A stretch of 64,000 nt of DNA from Istiophorus platypterus (lineage: Eukaryota > Chordata > Actinopteri > Istiophoriformes > Istiophoridae), in the NCBI GenBank assembly GCA_016859345.1, contig CM029128.1, positions 20,119,604 through 20,183,603 on the forward strand, written 5' to 3'. Below are positions 55,400-64,000 of this stretch, in pieces. The translations under genes were made by a program, and so were the position numbers. The notes beneath the pieces are model-generated. The model was not told where the DNA came from and ran no database searches. It saw only the letters and a list, made by a program, of their open reading frames with translations. The number at the start of each line of letters is the position of its first letter. Position 1 is the first letter of the stretch.

Positions 55400-55535
55400 T
55401 CTCTCTCTGAATAATTAATCATGCTCTGTTTTCACCTTATTAAGTCTTAATGCAGAGAAAAACAGCTCTGGTTTAAATCAGGGGCTGTGGCTAAAATCAA
55501 TAAATAAAAGCCAGCCTCATCTCTCTCTCTTTCTC
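55400..55535. other. conserved-noncoding-like element
   Basis: 'GAATAATTAATCATGCTCTG', 'TTCACCTTATTAAGTCTTAA' and 'GCTGTGGCTAAAATCAATAA': several TAAT cores in a repeat-free AT-rich block, bounded by CT-rich sequence. Confidence 0.4.
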
Positions 55536-55554
55536 TCTCTTCCTCACTCTCAAG

Positions 55555-55570
55555 CCCCCCCCCCCCCCCC
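55555..55570 (+). repeat. poly(C) run, 16 bases
   Basis: Sixteen C residues followed by GCCC; the complementary G-run could form quadruplex-type structure. Confidence 0.9.
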
Positions 55571-55584
55571 GCCCAACCTGTGTT

Positions 55585-55700
55585 TGCTGCAAAATTGTAT
55601 CTCATGTCTTTCACTAACTACATTAGAGAGCAATTACAGCTTAATGGCTGTCGAGATCCATTATCAACATTCATCTAACCTTTAAATATTTCAAGATAAT
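55585..55700. other. conserved-noncoding-like element
   Basis: 'TGTGTTTGCTGCAAAATTGT', 'GAGAGCAATTACAGCTTAAT' and 'GTCGAGATCCATTATCAACA' form a compact, repeat-free block with homeodomain words. It is separated from the preceding block only by a CT/C-rich spacer. Confidence 0.45.
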
Positions 55701-55744
55701 ACTGCTTTAATTTGTGAAATTTAATGGAGAGACAGAGAGGGAGA

Positions 55745-55930
55745 GACAGTTTTCTCTTCTTTCCCCCCAGTGAGAAGTGTCTCTGACTCTCTACTTCCAC
55801 CTTTTCCTCTTTTCCTCCCTCTCTACTTCCTCTCTATCCCACGTCTTTTTCTCTCTCTATTATTTTTTTTCCTCTTCATTCCTTCTTCCTGCTCCTCCTC
55901 CCTCTACCCTTTCTTTATTCCTCCTCTTAC
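55745..55930 (+). repeat. pyrimidine-rich tract
   Basis: C/T-rich plus strand; the Ser/Leu-rich frame at 55777 is compositional. Confidence 0.75.
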
Positions 55931-56400
55931 TCTTTGACAAAATAAAAAGGAAAATTCAATCACATGTAGTCATTAAGATCAGAGAGATAGGACAGAACAA
56001 AAAACAATAACATGACATAAACAAAAAAGGAAGATAAATCAAAATAAATACATCAGGGGACTAACGAAATTAAACATTACAGATGAGTTTTATTTTGTAC
56101 TGAAAATTAGATGTCAAAATAGGAGTAGAATATTAGAAATATAGGAAGTGGATGGCCTAAAAGTTGATTTCAAACTTGTTAATGATATAGCCAGAATGAG
56201 ATGTACAAAAGAATGGAAAATGAAAGTCCTTTAAAAATCTTGAATAGAATATAACAGAATATAACCGAAGAGATGAAAATGAGTTGTAAAACACATAAAA
56301 ATATTATCTGGTACATAAAACTAAAACACACATGATAATAATATCATTTGAACATCTGCTTGTACTGTCCCCACTGTATTGCCTGTCTGCACTAAAGGAG
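55930..56400. other. A-rich unique DNA
   Basis: Nothing recognised. Confidence 0.4.
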
Positions 56401-56640
56401 TGGAGACTACAATGTGGTGAAATATAGACTACGACCACACTTTTCTCACTTTTCAATGGAGCTGTTCCTCATTTTATCTGCGTGTCCCTTGGAAACCCCT
56501 CAAGTACCCCTGGGACGCCCTAAAAACCCCCGCTTCGAAAACAACCGTGTGACGTACGCTAGTTCCGAACCTAAATGTCCAAAAATGGATTTCATAAAAT
56601 TCTGAGCCCCGAAAAAATTGAAAGGAGGCCCGTCAGAGAA
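56400..56640. other. CpG-containing segment of unlike composition
   Basis: 'CTCAAGTACCCCTGGGACGC', 'AACCCCCGCTTCGAAAACAA' and 'CGTGTGACGTACGCTAGTTC' stand out from the AT-rich flanks. A 63-codon plus-strand frame (56414-56605) crosses it without a recognisable product. Possibly an unrecognised interspersed repeat. Confidence 0.25.
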
Positions 56641-57235
56641 GTCAAGATAAAAGTGAGCACATTAGAGTAAGTTAAATAATTAAATTGGAGTGTCAAAAGG
56701 AAAATAGAGTTTCATACTTCCCTTAATTTCATTTGTGAGTGTGTGACTAGTTATTTTACCCGTGAACACTGGTAGCTGAGCGTACTTATCAATGTATTAA
56801 CATTGTAACAGTGGCTAAAACAGTTTAGGCGACACGATACCGCTAACAACGTAAGCTCTGATTAAGGCTAGTGGCAGTAAGGTCGCTAATTTAGAAATGA
56901 TTTATGTTGTTAGCTACCAGTGCTCTTAGTTAAGCTAGCTGATGTAATTTATTTCATCAGCTCACTGGAGTTAAAGGGAAAAAAAAAATTAAAAAAGGTT
57001 TTCTCTTTTTCACCGGATGATTGAGGGTAAAGGTAAAGTCAGAATCTCATATATCTTTCATACTTGAATTATTTAGCTAATAAGTTAAATAATACATATA
57101 CTGCACATGCATTCAGACATATTTTTGACTGGTCCAATTACCAACTGTTTCCTTATATTAGTTTGGGAGCTCCATAACTCTACAGGTTTAAATCTTGCTA
57201 ATGTAAAATCAAATTCCGCTTTGTATTTTTGTTTT
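56640..57235. other. unique AT-rich DNA
   Basis: 'AGCTAGCTGATG' words near 56932; otherwise nothing recognised. Confidence 0.4.
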
Positions 57236-57239
57236 GATT

Positions 57240-57440
57240 ACAGAGTAAACCCCTCCACACCTATCGTCTAAACCACAGAAATGAGAGGTCGGAGCACGGC
57301 GAATGCAAATGTCAACGCTCATTAATGAACAGCGAGAGAAATGTTCTTCCCCTGTAGGAGAGGATCAGGTGGAGGTGACATAAAGAGAAACAGGAAGTAC
57401 GTAGATAGCTGTTCGAGGGCGGCAGAAACGTCTTGTCACC
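57240..57440. other. strong conserved-noncoding-like element
   Basis: 'AGGTCGGAGCACGGCGAATG', the octamer ATGCAAAT (57303-57310), 'CGCTCATTAATGAACAGCG' and 'CAGGTGGAGGTGACATAAAG'. POU octamer plus a palindromic CATTAATG homeodomain site within 30 bp, in CpG-containing unique sequence. Confidence 0.5.
57303..57328 (+). promoter_or_regulatory. POU octamer and CATTAATGA homeodomain pair
   Basis: ATGCAAAT exactly matches the octamer bound by POU factors; CATTAATGA begins ten bases later. The pairing suggests a composite site; binding is inferred. Confidence 0.4.
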
Positions 57441-57740
57441 TGACTCCACTCTCCACCTCAACTCTGCTTGAACTGACTTGGACTCTGCTTCAATTCAGCC
57501 CAAACCACTAAAGCTGTTTATAAACCTGATCCCTGCTGAGACACACCCAGATTTTACCACAGTGTCCCCTGTTGATATGAACTTCCCCCCTGCTTGTAAG
57601 TGAGCAGGTTTTTACAGTCTTTACTTTTACCAAAACACTACTTCTCTTTTGAAAGTGCACAGCTAAACCCTTTCTTTCTTGCTAATAATACATTTGTTTA
57701 TACTACAGAGGCCTGCAGTTATGGTGATTGTTCCATTACT
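57440..57740. other. unique DNA
   Basis: Nothing recognised. Confidence 0.4.
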
Positions 57741-57744
57741 GCAT

Positions 57745-58020
57745 TTGCAAATTGGGTGGAAAATAGAAGAAAAATGTCCGTCTTTATTTCCCAGAACTCA
57801 AGGTGACATCTTCAAACGATTTTTGTCTGAATGACAGTGGAAAAACCTAAAGATTTAATGTTTACAGTTCCACGAAACAGAAAAAAATCAGCAAATATTC
57901 ACACTGGAGAAGCTAAAACCCAATACTGTTCTGACCGAATAATTATTTAACACGTTCACTTTATTATCAAATTTGTCAACTGCAATCAAGTTATTCATTA
58001 ACTGACTCACTGTTTCATAT
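57745..58020 (+). mobile_element. decayed teleost MITE, second copy of the 11680 family
   Basis: 'TTTATTTCCCAGAACTCAAG', 'GTGACATCTTCAAACGATTT', 'CAGCAAATATTCACACTGGA' and 'GAAGCTAAAACCCAATACTG' follow the interior of the same family in order. It shares 'GCTAAAACC' with the copy at 11680. The termini are not clear. Confidence 0.65.
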
Positions 58021-58590
58021 TTACTGCATTAATACTATAGGAATTTACTTGATTATCATATTTAGAATCAAAAAATTCTCAACTTATCTTGTAAAGAAAA
58101 TGTGGTTGAACAAAACACAACCAGAGAAAAGTGATGTGTTAGTTAACCTGAAATTTTCCATGAAAATAGAGGACTTACAAGAAATAGATCGAAAAAAAGA
58201 AGTCCCTAGAATAAGTCGAGCTCCAAAAACCTTGAATCATACTTTTACCACAATGCGACTCCATGGCAACTTTTTATTAGTCACTCACTGGCTGCTCAAC
58301 TCATATCCTTCAGTCTCCATAGACAAAGTTAGTTTGTCAAGCATTTTTAAAAACATTCAGTGATTGGTTAAAAAAAAATTAATTTAATTTTTGAAAAATA
58401 TTGTTTTTATTCAATTGTGTTAACAACCAAAAGTCCTGACTTTATTTCAAGTGCAAGTTTTACTATTTCCCACTCACATCGAACAATTACACAATACGCG
58501 AAACTCCGTTCCAGTGGTGTAATGAGTGAAACACCCTCACACTCGGTGGATGACACAGCTTAGTCTGTTTGAGTCTGCAGAGAGAATCAG
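58020..58590. other. unique AT-rich DNA
   Basis: A 104-codon frame at 58049-58363 is AT-driven and unsupported. Confidence 0.35.
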
Positions 58591-58800
58591 TGGCCGCCTC
58601 AGCAGACTGAGAATGCAGCTTGTTAAGGAAACAGGTAAACACTTTCAGTGCTAATTTGCTCCAGTTTGTTTGCCATCAGGCCAATTTGTATTGTTGCAAA
58701 CCAAACGCCACATCCTACCACAGATGAGATTCATAAAGTGTGGCTGAAAACAGCAGCAATCCAATTAATTCACACTTAACATGCTACACGTGTGTGAGAG
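58590..58800. other. conserved-noncoding-like element
   Basis: 'CAGTGCTAATTTGCTCCAGT', 'TGTTTGCCATCAGGCCAATT' and 'GCAATCCAATTAATTCACAC' with no coding frame and no recognised repeat. Confidence 0.4.
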
Positions 58801-58867
58801 AGTTTTTCATCCTCTGAGAGCCTGCTGTTATTTCACTGGGCTGTAGTTATTTTTGAAATATCCACAG

Positions 58868-59055
58868 TTAGAAAAGTGCTGCAGAAAATAATCCCCAGGA
58901 CGGCGTTTTTCGTAGTGACTGCTGGTAAAACAGTGATGTGCGGAGGTGTGAAGCAAGCTGAGAACACGGTCCAGGTCCCAGTCCTCCCATTAATCCCAGT
59001 AAATAGCAGCCCACAAGGGCTTTTACTCTTACCTTTATGTGATGGCACTCTTTTT
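58868..59055. other. conserved-looking block open on both strands
   Basis: 'AAAATAATCCCCAGGACGGC', 'CAGTGATGTGCGGAGGTGTG' and 'CCATTAATCCCAGTAAATAG' (two TAATCC words). Plus (58876-59118) and minus (58833-59048) frames are both open, but neither translation is recognised. A noncoding element is more likely than an exon. Confidence 0.35.
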
Positions 59056-59715
59056 AAAAAGTTGTTTTTTGTTTTCTTTTGTGAAACAATGAGTGTACGG
59101 ACGAATAAAAAAGTATGAGCATGAAAAATCTCAGTATTTCGTTTCCTATAGTAACTGATCTGAGATTTAAAATTTGTGTAAGTCAGTAAAGAAGAAAACC
59201 ATTTTAACGATTTTAATATCCCTGCATCTTTTTATACACATCTAGAAAAAAAACCCTTGCAGAGAGACAAAGGTCATAAACAATTCTCTTGATTTCACAC
59301 ATCACACCTTCAGGATGTGGATTTCACTACATGGTATTTACTCACAATGGTGAGGGGGTAGTAGGACAGTATGAATAAACTGCAGGACCTAGTATGACCA
59401 GCAGGTTACCAACAGCATTTATGCAGCTTTTGTGTGTATTTACTACTGTGAAACAATCAGTACATTTTTCTTATGTTCACAAACACTTCGACTCTTTGTA
59501 TTAACAGAAAGGGCCTTAATCAGACAATGAATCTCCTGCATGATCGCTACACTCAAGTTTCAAACAGTGTCTCTGGTGGTGAAGCAGCGGTGCAGCGTGC
59601 ATGCTACACTCAGGAAGGGGAGGAGGTTGGTTTACAATAAGTACAAGTGTATTGGCAAGGTCTGTCACACAGACAGGGAATGGTTAGTTAATCAAACACA
59701 GAGATGCACATGCAC
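59055..59715. other. unique DNA
   Basis: Nothing recognised. Confidence 0.4.
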
Positions 59716-59719
59716 TCCA

Positions 59720-59819
59720 GCACACACACACACATGCACACACACACACGCGCACACACACATACACACACACGCACACACACATGAGCACACACATGCG
59801 CACACACATGCGCACACAC
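59720..59819 (+). repeat. (CA)n microsatellite with ATGCGC variants
   Basis: CA repeats with ACGCGC, CATG and CATGCGC interruptions. Confidence 0.95.
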
Positions 59820-59906
59820 CAGGGACTCCAGAGGTTTTAGGGACCAGATGTCAGAAGGGCAGAGCGTGACACTTGACTAAGAACAGGCCTCACAGGCCTG
59901 CGTGTG

Positions 59907-59907
<1 letters not shown>

Positions 59908-59937
<30 letters not shown>
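59908..59937 (+). repeat. (TG)n microsatellite
   Basis: About 30 bp of TG, inverted relative to the preceding CA array. Confidence 0.95.
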
Positions 59938-60019
59938 GAGTCAAAAGCCTCTGCACTCTATAACTGCATTGATCTCAAGAAAACACCCACACCCACTTGC
60001 TCACATACACACATAAACA

Positions 60020-60024
60020 CGTAA

Positions 60025-60053
<29 letters not shown>
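60020..60053 (+). repeat. (CA)n microsatellite
   Basis: About 32 bp of CA. Confidence 0.95.
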
Positions 60054-60054
<1 letters not shown>

Positions 60055-60056
<2 letters not shown>

Positions 60057-61215
60057 GTGAAGGCTTCCCCTTTGAAAACCACATAATACATGTCTGGGCA
60101 CGCAGGAAGGAGAGCTCTGCTGCTCTCTCTAAACACATTAAAGCACGTCCATGTGTGTGTCTGTGTGTGAGTATATTCGAATGTTCAACATGACAACATC
60201 AGCAGTCATCTAAAGACAAAACTGAATTAAGTTGTGAACAGACCGATGGTCTTCCTGAAGGTTTTCAGTTGAGTTCAAGCTCATCAAGGCTGTATGTTGA
60301 GTGAGTTTTGGTTTCAGTCGTGTTCAGCTGTGAGGACACCAACTGCTATGAACCATCAAAACGCAGTTATCCTGTGTCACCGAAAAACATTTTCCTCATG
60401 GACCACCATAAAATAAACCTTCATAAAACTGTTGACAGGATCCCTCTGCAAGGTTAGCTGTAGTTCTTTGAGATGTGAATTTCTAAACCTTGAAGACTTA
60501 ATAGTTGTTAAACTGTCAGAAAAAGAAACTCTAGGGCAGCTGCATGATGGGGAAGAAAGTCAGGAGGAGAAAAGACTTTTTGGCAAACAGGCTAGGTGGC
60601 TAACTATCATCAAAATGAACAGACACCATCTTTGGAGCACAGTGATCATTTCTTGAAATACACCAGTGACACTGAGCACAAAAACGCTACGAAATCAGGG
60701 GTGATCTAATACACATTTTTGCATTGTGCCAAATGAGAAGGAGAAGAAGAGGAAGAGGAAGGTTTTCTTTCAATAAAACAAACAAGCAGCAGTAAATCAT
60801 ATCAGCTCTCACTAATTAACATTAATTCTGTAAGAAACCGGTTGGCAGAAATGGCAGAAATGAATTTGTTGTCTGGTCTGCTTGCTCTCTTCATTGCAAC
60901 ATTCCTTATGTGGACACTCCACAATGAAAAATAAAAATACTGAAGCAAAGTTTGGTCAATCTTATACACTTCTGAAAACAACGTTGGTAAAGGATGATTC
61001 TGCAGATATAAACAAAGAAAAAAAACTCATCACGCAAAACATTTGATCAAACCTGTTGATGTAAATGAAGGTGGAAATGGATCAGAGACTTATCTTTATG
61101 ACTTAAAAAAAAATCTCAGGGCTCTTTATCGTTTACTTTATATTTACCAAACTGAGTATTACCACAAAACACGCTGTGAGTTATAGTAAAAATACACATA
61201 GTGCATGTATGACTG
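60055..61215. other. unique DNA, nothing recognised
   Basis: About 1.1 kb without array, recognised repeat or convincing exon. Confidence 0.4.
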
Positions 61216-61216
<1 letters not shown>

Positions 61217-61251
<35 letters not shown>

Positions 61252-61268
61252 GTGTGTGTGTGTGTGTG
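61217..61268 (+). repeat. (TG)n microsatellite
   Basis: TG run with a single GCG interruption. Confidence 0.96.
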
Positions 61269-61269
61269 G

Positions 61270-62412
61270 CTGTCAGATCTTATAACTGAAGTAATTATGT
61301 TAACAGAGAACAGAACCTGCTGCTTCACATTTCACATTATTACTATTAAGAGAACCGCAGCCGGGTCACACACGCACACAGGAAAATACAAATGACCATG
61401 CTGAACAAAAAACGCATTCATTTAGCTCACAAACACACACAAAAAAGGCAAAAAAACAGTCATCACGCAGTGGAGAATGAAACCAACCAACCAGCACATT
61501 TCAGAAAAGTACGTCTAACATGACCTTTGACCCACCTTTGACAAATTTTTGAGTTCATACTAGGTTCTGAGGAAATTTTCTGTTCTCAGTATAAACCAAT
61601 GTGGTTGGTTCTTGAGAAATTAGATGACAATCTGAAACGGAGATCGGCGCAGTTCAGGGCTGCAGCTGGATCACACTGCTGGACACACATGCTGCAGGAA
61701 GCATCACCATCATATATGAAAACCTGAGAGGCTGTTATTACGTTACTTTACCATGTGTTAGTGCGCTGTGGTTCCAGTAAATTATGTCTCTAAATATGTT
61801 TGAATTGTTTGAATTTCATGTTTGAATTTCAGTTCAGCTCTCCACTTTCGTTGCTCTTGTGTTGTTCTTAGTTCAGGTCCTTCCAAGCTTATAAACAGCT
61901 GATGCACTGTTTTGCCATTTTTTTCGATTTTGTTAGATCCCTGCACTATGAGAGAAAATCATGCGTGGGCCAGCCAGAGTAGCAACATTGAACATTGTGC
62001 AACATTACACACAACACTGATGAGGCTGAATTAGCTGATACTGGAGTTGCCGCATCACTTAAGGATCTACTTTCTCATGTCTGGAGCCCAGTTTGATTGT
62101 TAAAAATTATGGAGGCTCACATAGAAAACAACTGATTACAGCAATCTTGTTGATCCTTACTAGCAGTATGGTAGATACACAATACGTCGCTAAGACGCAT
62201 GTCACCTCAAGGCAACCTCACCTTCAAAAAATGTTAATCTCTCCCCTTAAGTAGGTTCATGAATACAGATTTCGCCTCCTCTTTGCTTTTTAACATAAAA
62301 AACAAAGAAAATGTCATGAAATATTTATGAATGTACAAAGTGACTTGTTTGGAGGCCATAAGACAGGACTAATGCAAGATAGCTGCCACTGCACGCATAT
62401 ACATTGAAACAC
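61270..62412. other. unique DNA, nothing recognised
   Basis: About 1.1 kb. A small direct repeat of 'TTTGAATTT' lies near 61799-61832. Confidence 0.4.
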
Positions 62413-62423
62413 AGACACGCACG

Positions 62424-62511
62424 CACACACACACATACACATGCACACACACATTTCAAACATGCAGAGCTACAAATTAGAAAGAGCTGAGTAAATGTGG
62501 AGCAGGGCTGG
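62424..62511 (+). repeat. 88-bp exact direct repeat, first copy
   Basis: Identical base for base to 63913-64000. It comprises a CA tail and then unique sequence from 'CATTTCAAACATGCAGAGCT' to 'GTGGAGCAGGGCTGG'. The identity is still running at the window edge, so the true length is unknown. Confidence 0.97.
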
Positions 62512-63070
62512 GGGCAGAGGGTCTGCTGCCGCGTGAGCGTGGGCCATGTCTGAGATGAAGAACAGTCACTACTTGTTTTATTGCCTCATGATGAACACCT
62601 GCAACGACTGGGGAGGAGAAAAAAAATGAGAAAAAAAGGAGGTCGCGGGCAGACAAAAGGCTTACATCTGAGAGAGAGAGGGAGGGAGAGAGAGGTACTG
62701 TGGGAACGCCTGTGTGTGAGTCTCAGGTTACATTCTTACAGAAAAGCTGCCAAATGAGACCATGTGCACATGCTGTGACAAACACACACACTCACGTCTA
62801 CATATAGGATAGTCGCTTTAAAAACATTTGCTTAGGCTTTACGCATTTGAATACACTACAGGTAAATATACTTAGTATGTGAACACCACTCTCCACATAC
62901 TTTACTCTACTTTTGGTCTGTGTTTGTTTTTCTTTGTTGGGGCCTCCCGGTCCAGTGACGAGAAAAGCACAAAATAATATTTTAGACAATAGCGTAATCC
63001 AATTTTGCGGCAACGGTTTTTTTTGTTCCTTTCCTGTTTCAACATGACTATACATGAAAGCAGGTCCATG
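62512..63070. other. unique DNA with GA patch
   Basis: (GA)n patch at about 62671-62694. Minus-strand frames at 62798-63133 end inside the transposon relic and are unsupported. Confidence 0.4.
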
Positions 63071-63074
63071 AAAA

Positions 63075-63395
63075 TGCTTTTTGCAGATTGGTGTGGAGGA
63101 ACTTGTCTGGCCTGCACAGAGCCCTGACCTCAACCCCTTCCAACACCTTTAGGATGAACTGGAACACTGTGTGTTAGACCTTACCACCCAACATCAGTAT
63201 TGGGTGGTAAGAACATGTTCATGTGGCTTAATTTGAGTAAATACCTGTTGCCAGGTTGTAAAATCTTGTGAAAAGTCTAAAACCAGAGGAATGGAGGCTT
63301 TTATAAAAGCAGATTAAGATCCATTGTTTCTGAGCTTGAAGCTCAACGATTGCATATGAGTGCAGTGTTTGGTTGTATGCATACTTTTGGAAGTG
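63075..63395 (+). mobile_element. Tc1/mariner-type transposon relic (copy 4)
   Basis: 'GTGTGGAGGAACTTGTCTGG' onward reads VEELVWPAQSPDLNPFQHL, then a stop where W (of LWDELE) is expected, then DELEHCVLDLTTQHQY. The third catalytic position is Q rather than E. After 'CCCAACATCAGTATTGGG' it leaves the consensus, and it resumes near the 3' end ('GTATGCATACTTTTGGAAGT'). It is a dead copy with a snap-back inversion at 63180-63211. Confidence 0.8.
63180..63211. repeat. perfect 12-bp inverted repeat inside the Tc1 relic
   Basis: CTTACCACCCAA, an 8-base spacer CATCAGTA, then TTGGGTGGTAAG. The right arm replaces expected transposon sequence, so it looks like a templated copy of the left arm. Confidence 0.9.
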
Positions 63396-63424
63396 CAATG
63401 TTCTTATTGAAACAGTCAGAACTA

Positions 63425-63495
63425 TTGATTGAGCTAGGCTAGCAGTTTCCCTCTGCTTACAGTCATTGAGCTAAGCTAGGCTAAATACTTTTTGT
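63425..63495 (-). mobile_element. short 'GCTAAGCTAGGCTAA' repeat fragment
   Basis: 'GAGCTAGGCTAGCAGTTTCC' and 'TTGAGCTAAGCTAGGCTAAA' resemble the reverse orientation of the dispersed repeat at 33425-33750 ('tttatgctaagctaagctaac'). Very short. Confidence 0.35.
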
Positions 63496-63499
63496 CTTT

Positions 63500-63905
63500 G
63501 TGTTCATGTATGTTAAGTACAAAGACAAAAGTTTTTCATCCTCTGTGTGTCTTTTACAAGTTCAACTAAAGGTTAAATTCAAAATTTATGTCTGAAATTC
63601 AGGGTACATCCTTCTCACCAGAAAAGGTAAAGACTCCACAACTCTCACAGCACAAACACCCCATCAGTGGAGGAAACTGTTTATTGAGGAAACAGGGAGT
63701 GACAGAGCCATTTTCCTGAAAATATGGCCATGCCTCATAGCGAGGATTTACTGATATTTGTTCCAGATTCCTGCCTCCAGAACACAAATAATACCTTTAT
63801 CCAGAAAGGTGCAAGGAATGATTCATTTAGCTCAGCAAGATAGATTTAATCAAATTTCTCTGATCAAACAAACACACAAGTACAATTTTGACATGAACAG
63901 GGTCC
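63500..63905. other. unique DNA, nothing recognised
   Basis: A minus-strand frame at 63599-63787 has no support. Confidence 0.4.
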
Positions 63906-63912
63906 CCCCACA

Positions 63913-64000
63913 CACACACACACATACACATGCACACACACATTTCAAACATGCAGAGCTACAAATTAGAAAGAGCTGAGTAAATGTGGAGCAGGGCTGG
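63913..64000 (+). repeat. 88-bp exact direct repeat, second copy
   Basis: The same sequence as 62424-62511 at an offset of 1,489 bp, running off the window end. Its CA portion begins after a CCCCCCA run, unlike the first copy, which begins after ACGC. Confidence 0.97.

Noticed and set aside
62424..64000. LTR retrotransposon with 88-bp LTRs
   Set aside because: The repeat begins in CA sequence rather than TG..., and no primer-binding site, polypurine tract or gag/pol coding lies between the copies.

Overview
The window reads as nuclear DNA of a ray-finned fish, most likely a percomorph teleost. It is AT-rich, very dense in (CA)n/(TG)n arrays, and carries decayed copies of several interspersed families that I recognise from memory of percomorph sequence: an L2/Maui-type LINE, a Tc1/mariner-type transposon present in four pieces, a MITE starting 'AGGGCTGCAACTAA' (two copies), a repeat carrying the words 'GGGAAACAGCTAGCCTGGC', and others. 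The species cannot be named from the sequence alone.

No complete protein-coding gene is visible. The longer open frames are translations of CA/TG arrays (His-Thr or Cys-Val repeats), of one-sided purine/pyrimidine tracts (Ser/Leu/Phe-rich), or of the dead LINE. Only two places look like possible exons: a pair of splice-bounded, in-frame segments on the minus strand at 7882-8104 with a stop and poly(A) signal downstream, and a single 197-bp splice-bounded segment on the plus strand at 47940-48136. Neither is recognised and both are low confidence. The stretch is best read as intergenic DNA or a very large intron.

Layout. 1-650: decayed ~80-bp tandem repeat. 650-7100: mostly unique AT-rich DNA with two CA/TG clusters. 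7190-8560: a perfect hairpin, conserved-looking sequence and the exon pair. 9300-13250: unique DNA, a MITE, and regulatory-looking blocks near 10.4 and 10.8 kb. 15.2-18.0 kb: CA arrays around short unique islands plus a 520-bp purine tract. 20.6-24.5 kb: the densest cluster of conserved-noncoding-like sequence, interrupted by a decayed 'CCTTTAGCTCC' minisatellite. 25.4-29.6 kb: Tc1 relic, CA and GATA arrays, and blocks carrying a DR5 nuclear-receptor-type site and a TAATCC-type homeodomain cluster. 30.9-37.2 kb: repeat relics, a 17-bp-arm hairpin, long TG arrays and a ~1-kb decayed ~30-bp minisatellite. 40.2-41.8 kb: LINE followed by another minisatellite. 42-53 kb: purine tract, CA arrays, repeat relics, second exon candidate. 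55-59 kb: a second cluster of conserved-noncoding-like blocks. 62-64 kb: an exact 88-bp direct repeat 1,489 bp apart that reaches the window end, and a fourth Tc1 relic.

If the regulatory-looking blocks are real (homeodomain TAATTA cores, octamer, RFX, OTX/PITX-type, DR5 and CTCF-like motifs), the stretch would behave as a regulatory desert near a developmental gene lying outside the window. That reading is inference from sequence texture and motifs; I could not align the sequence to another species. I found no previously undescribed enzymatic or defence system here.
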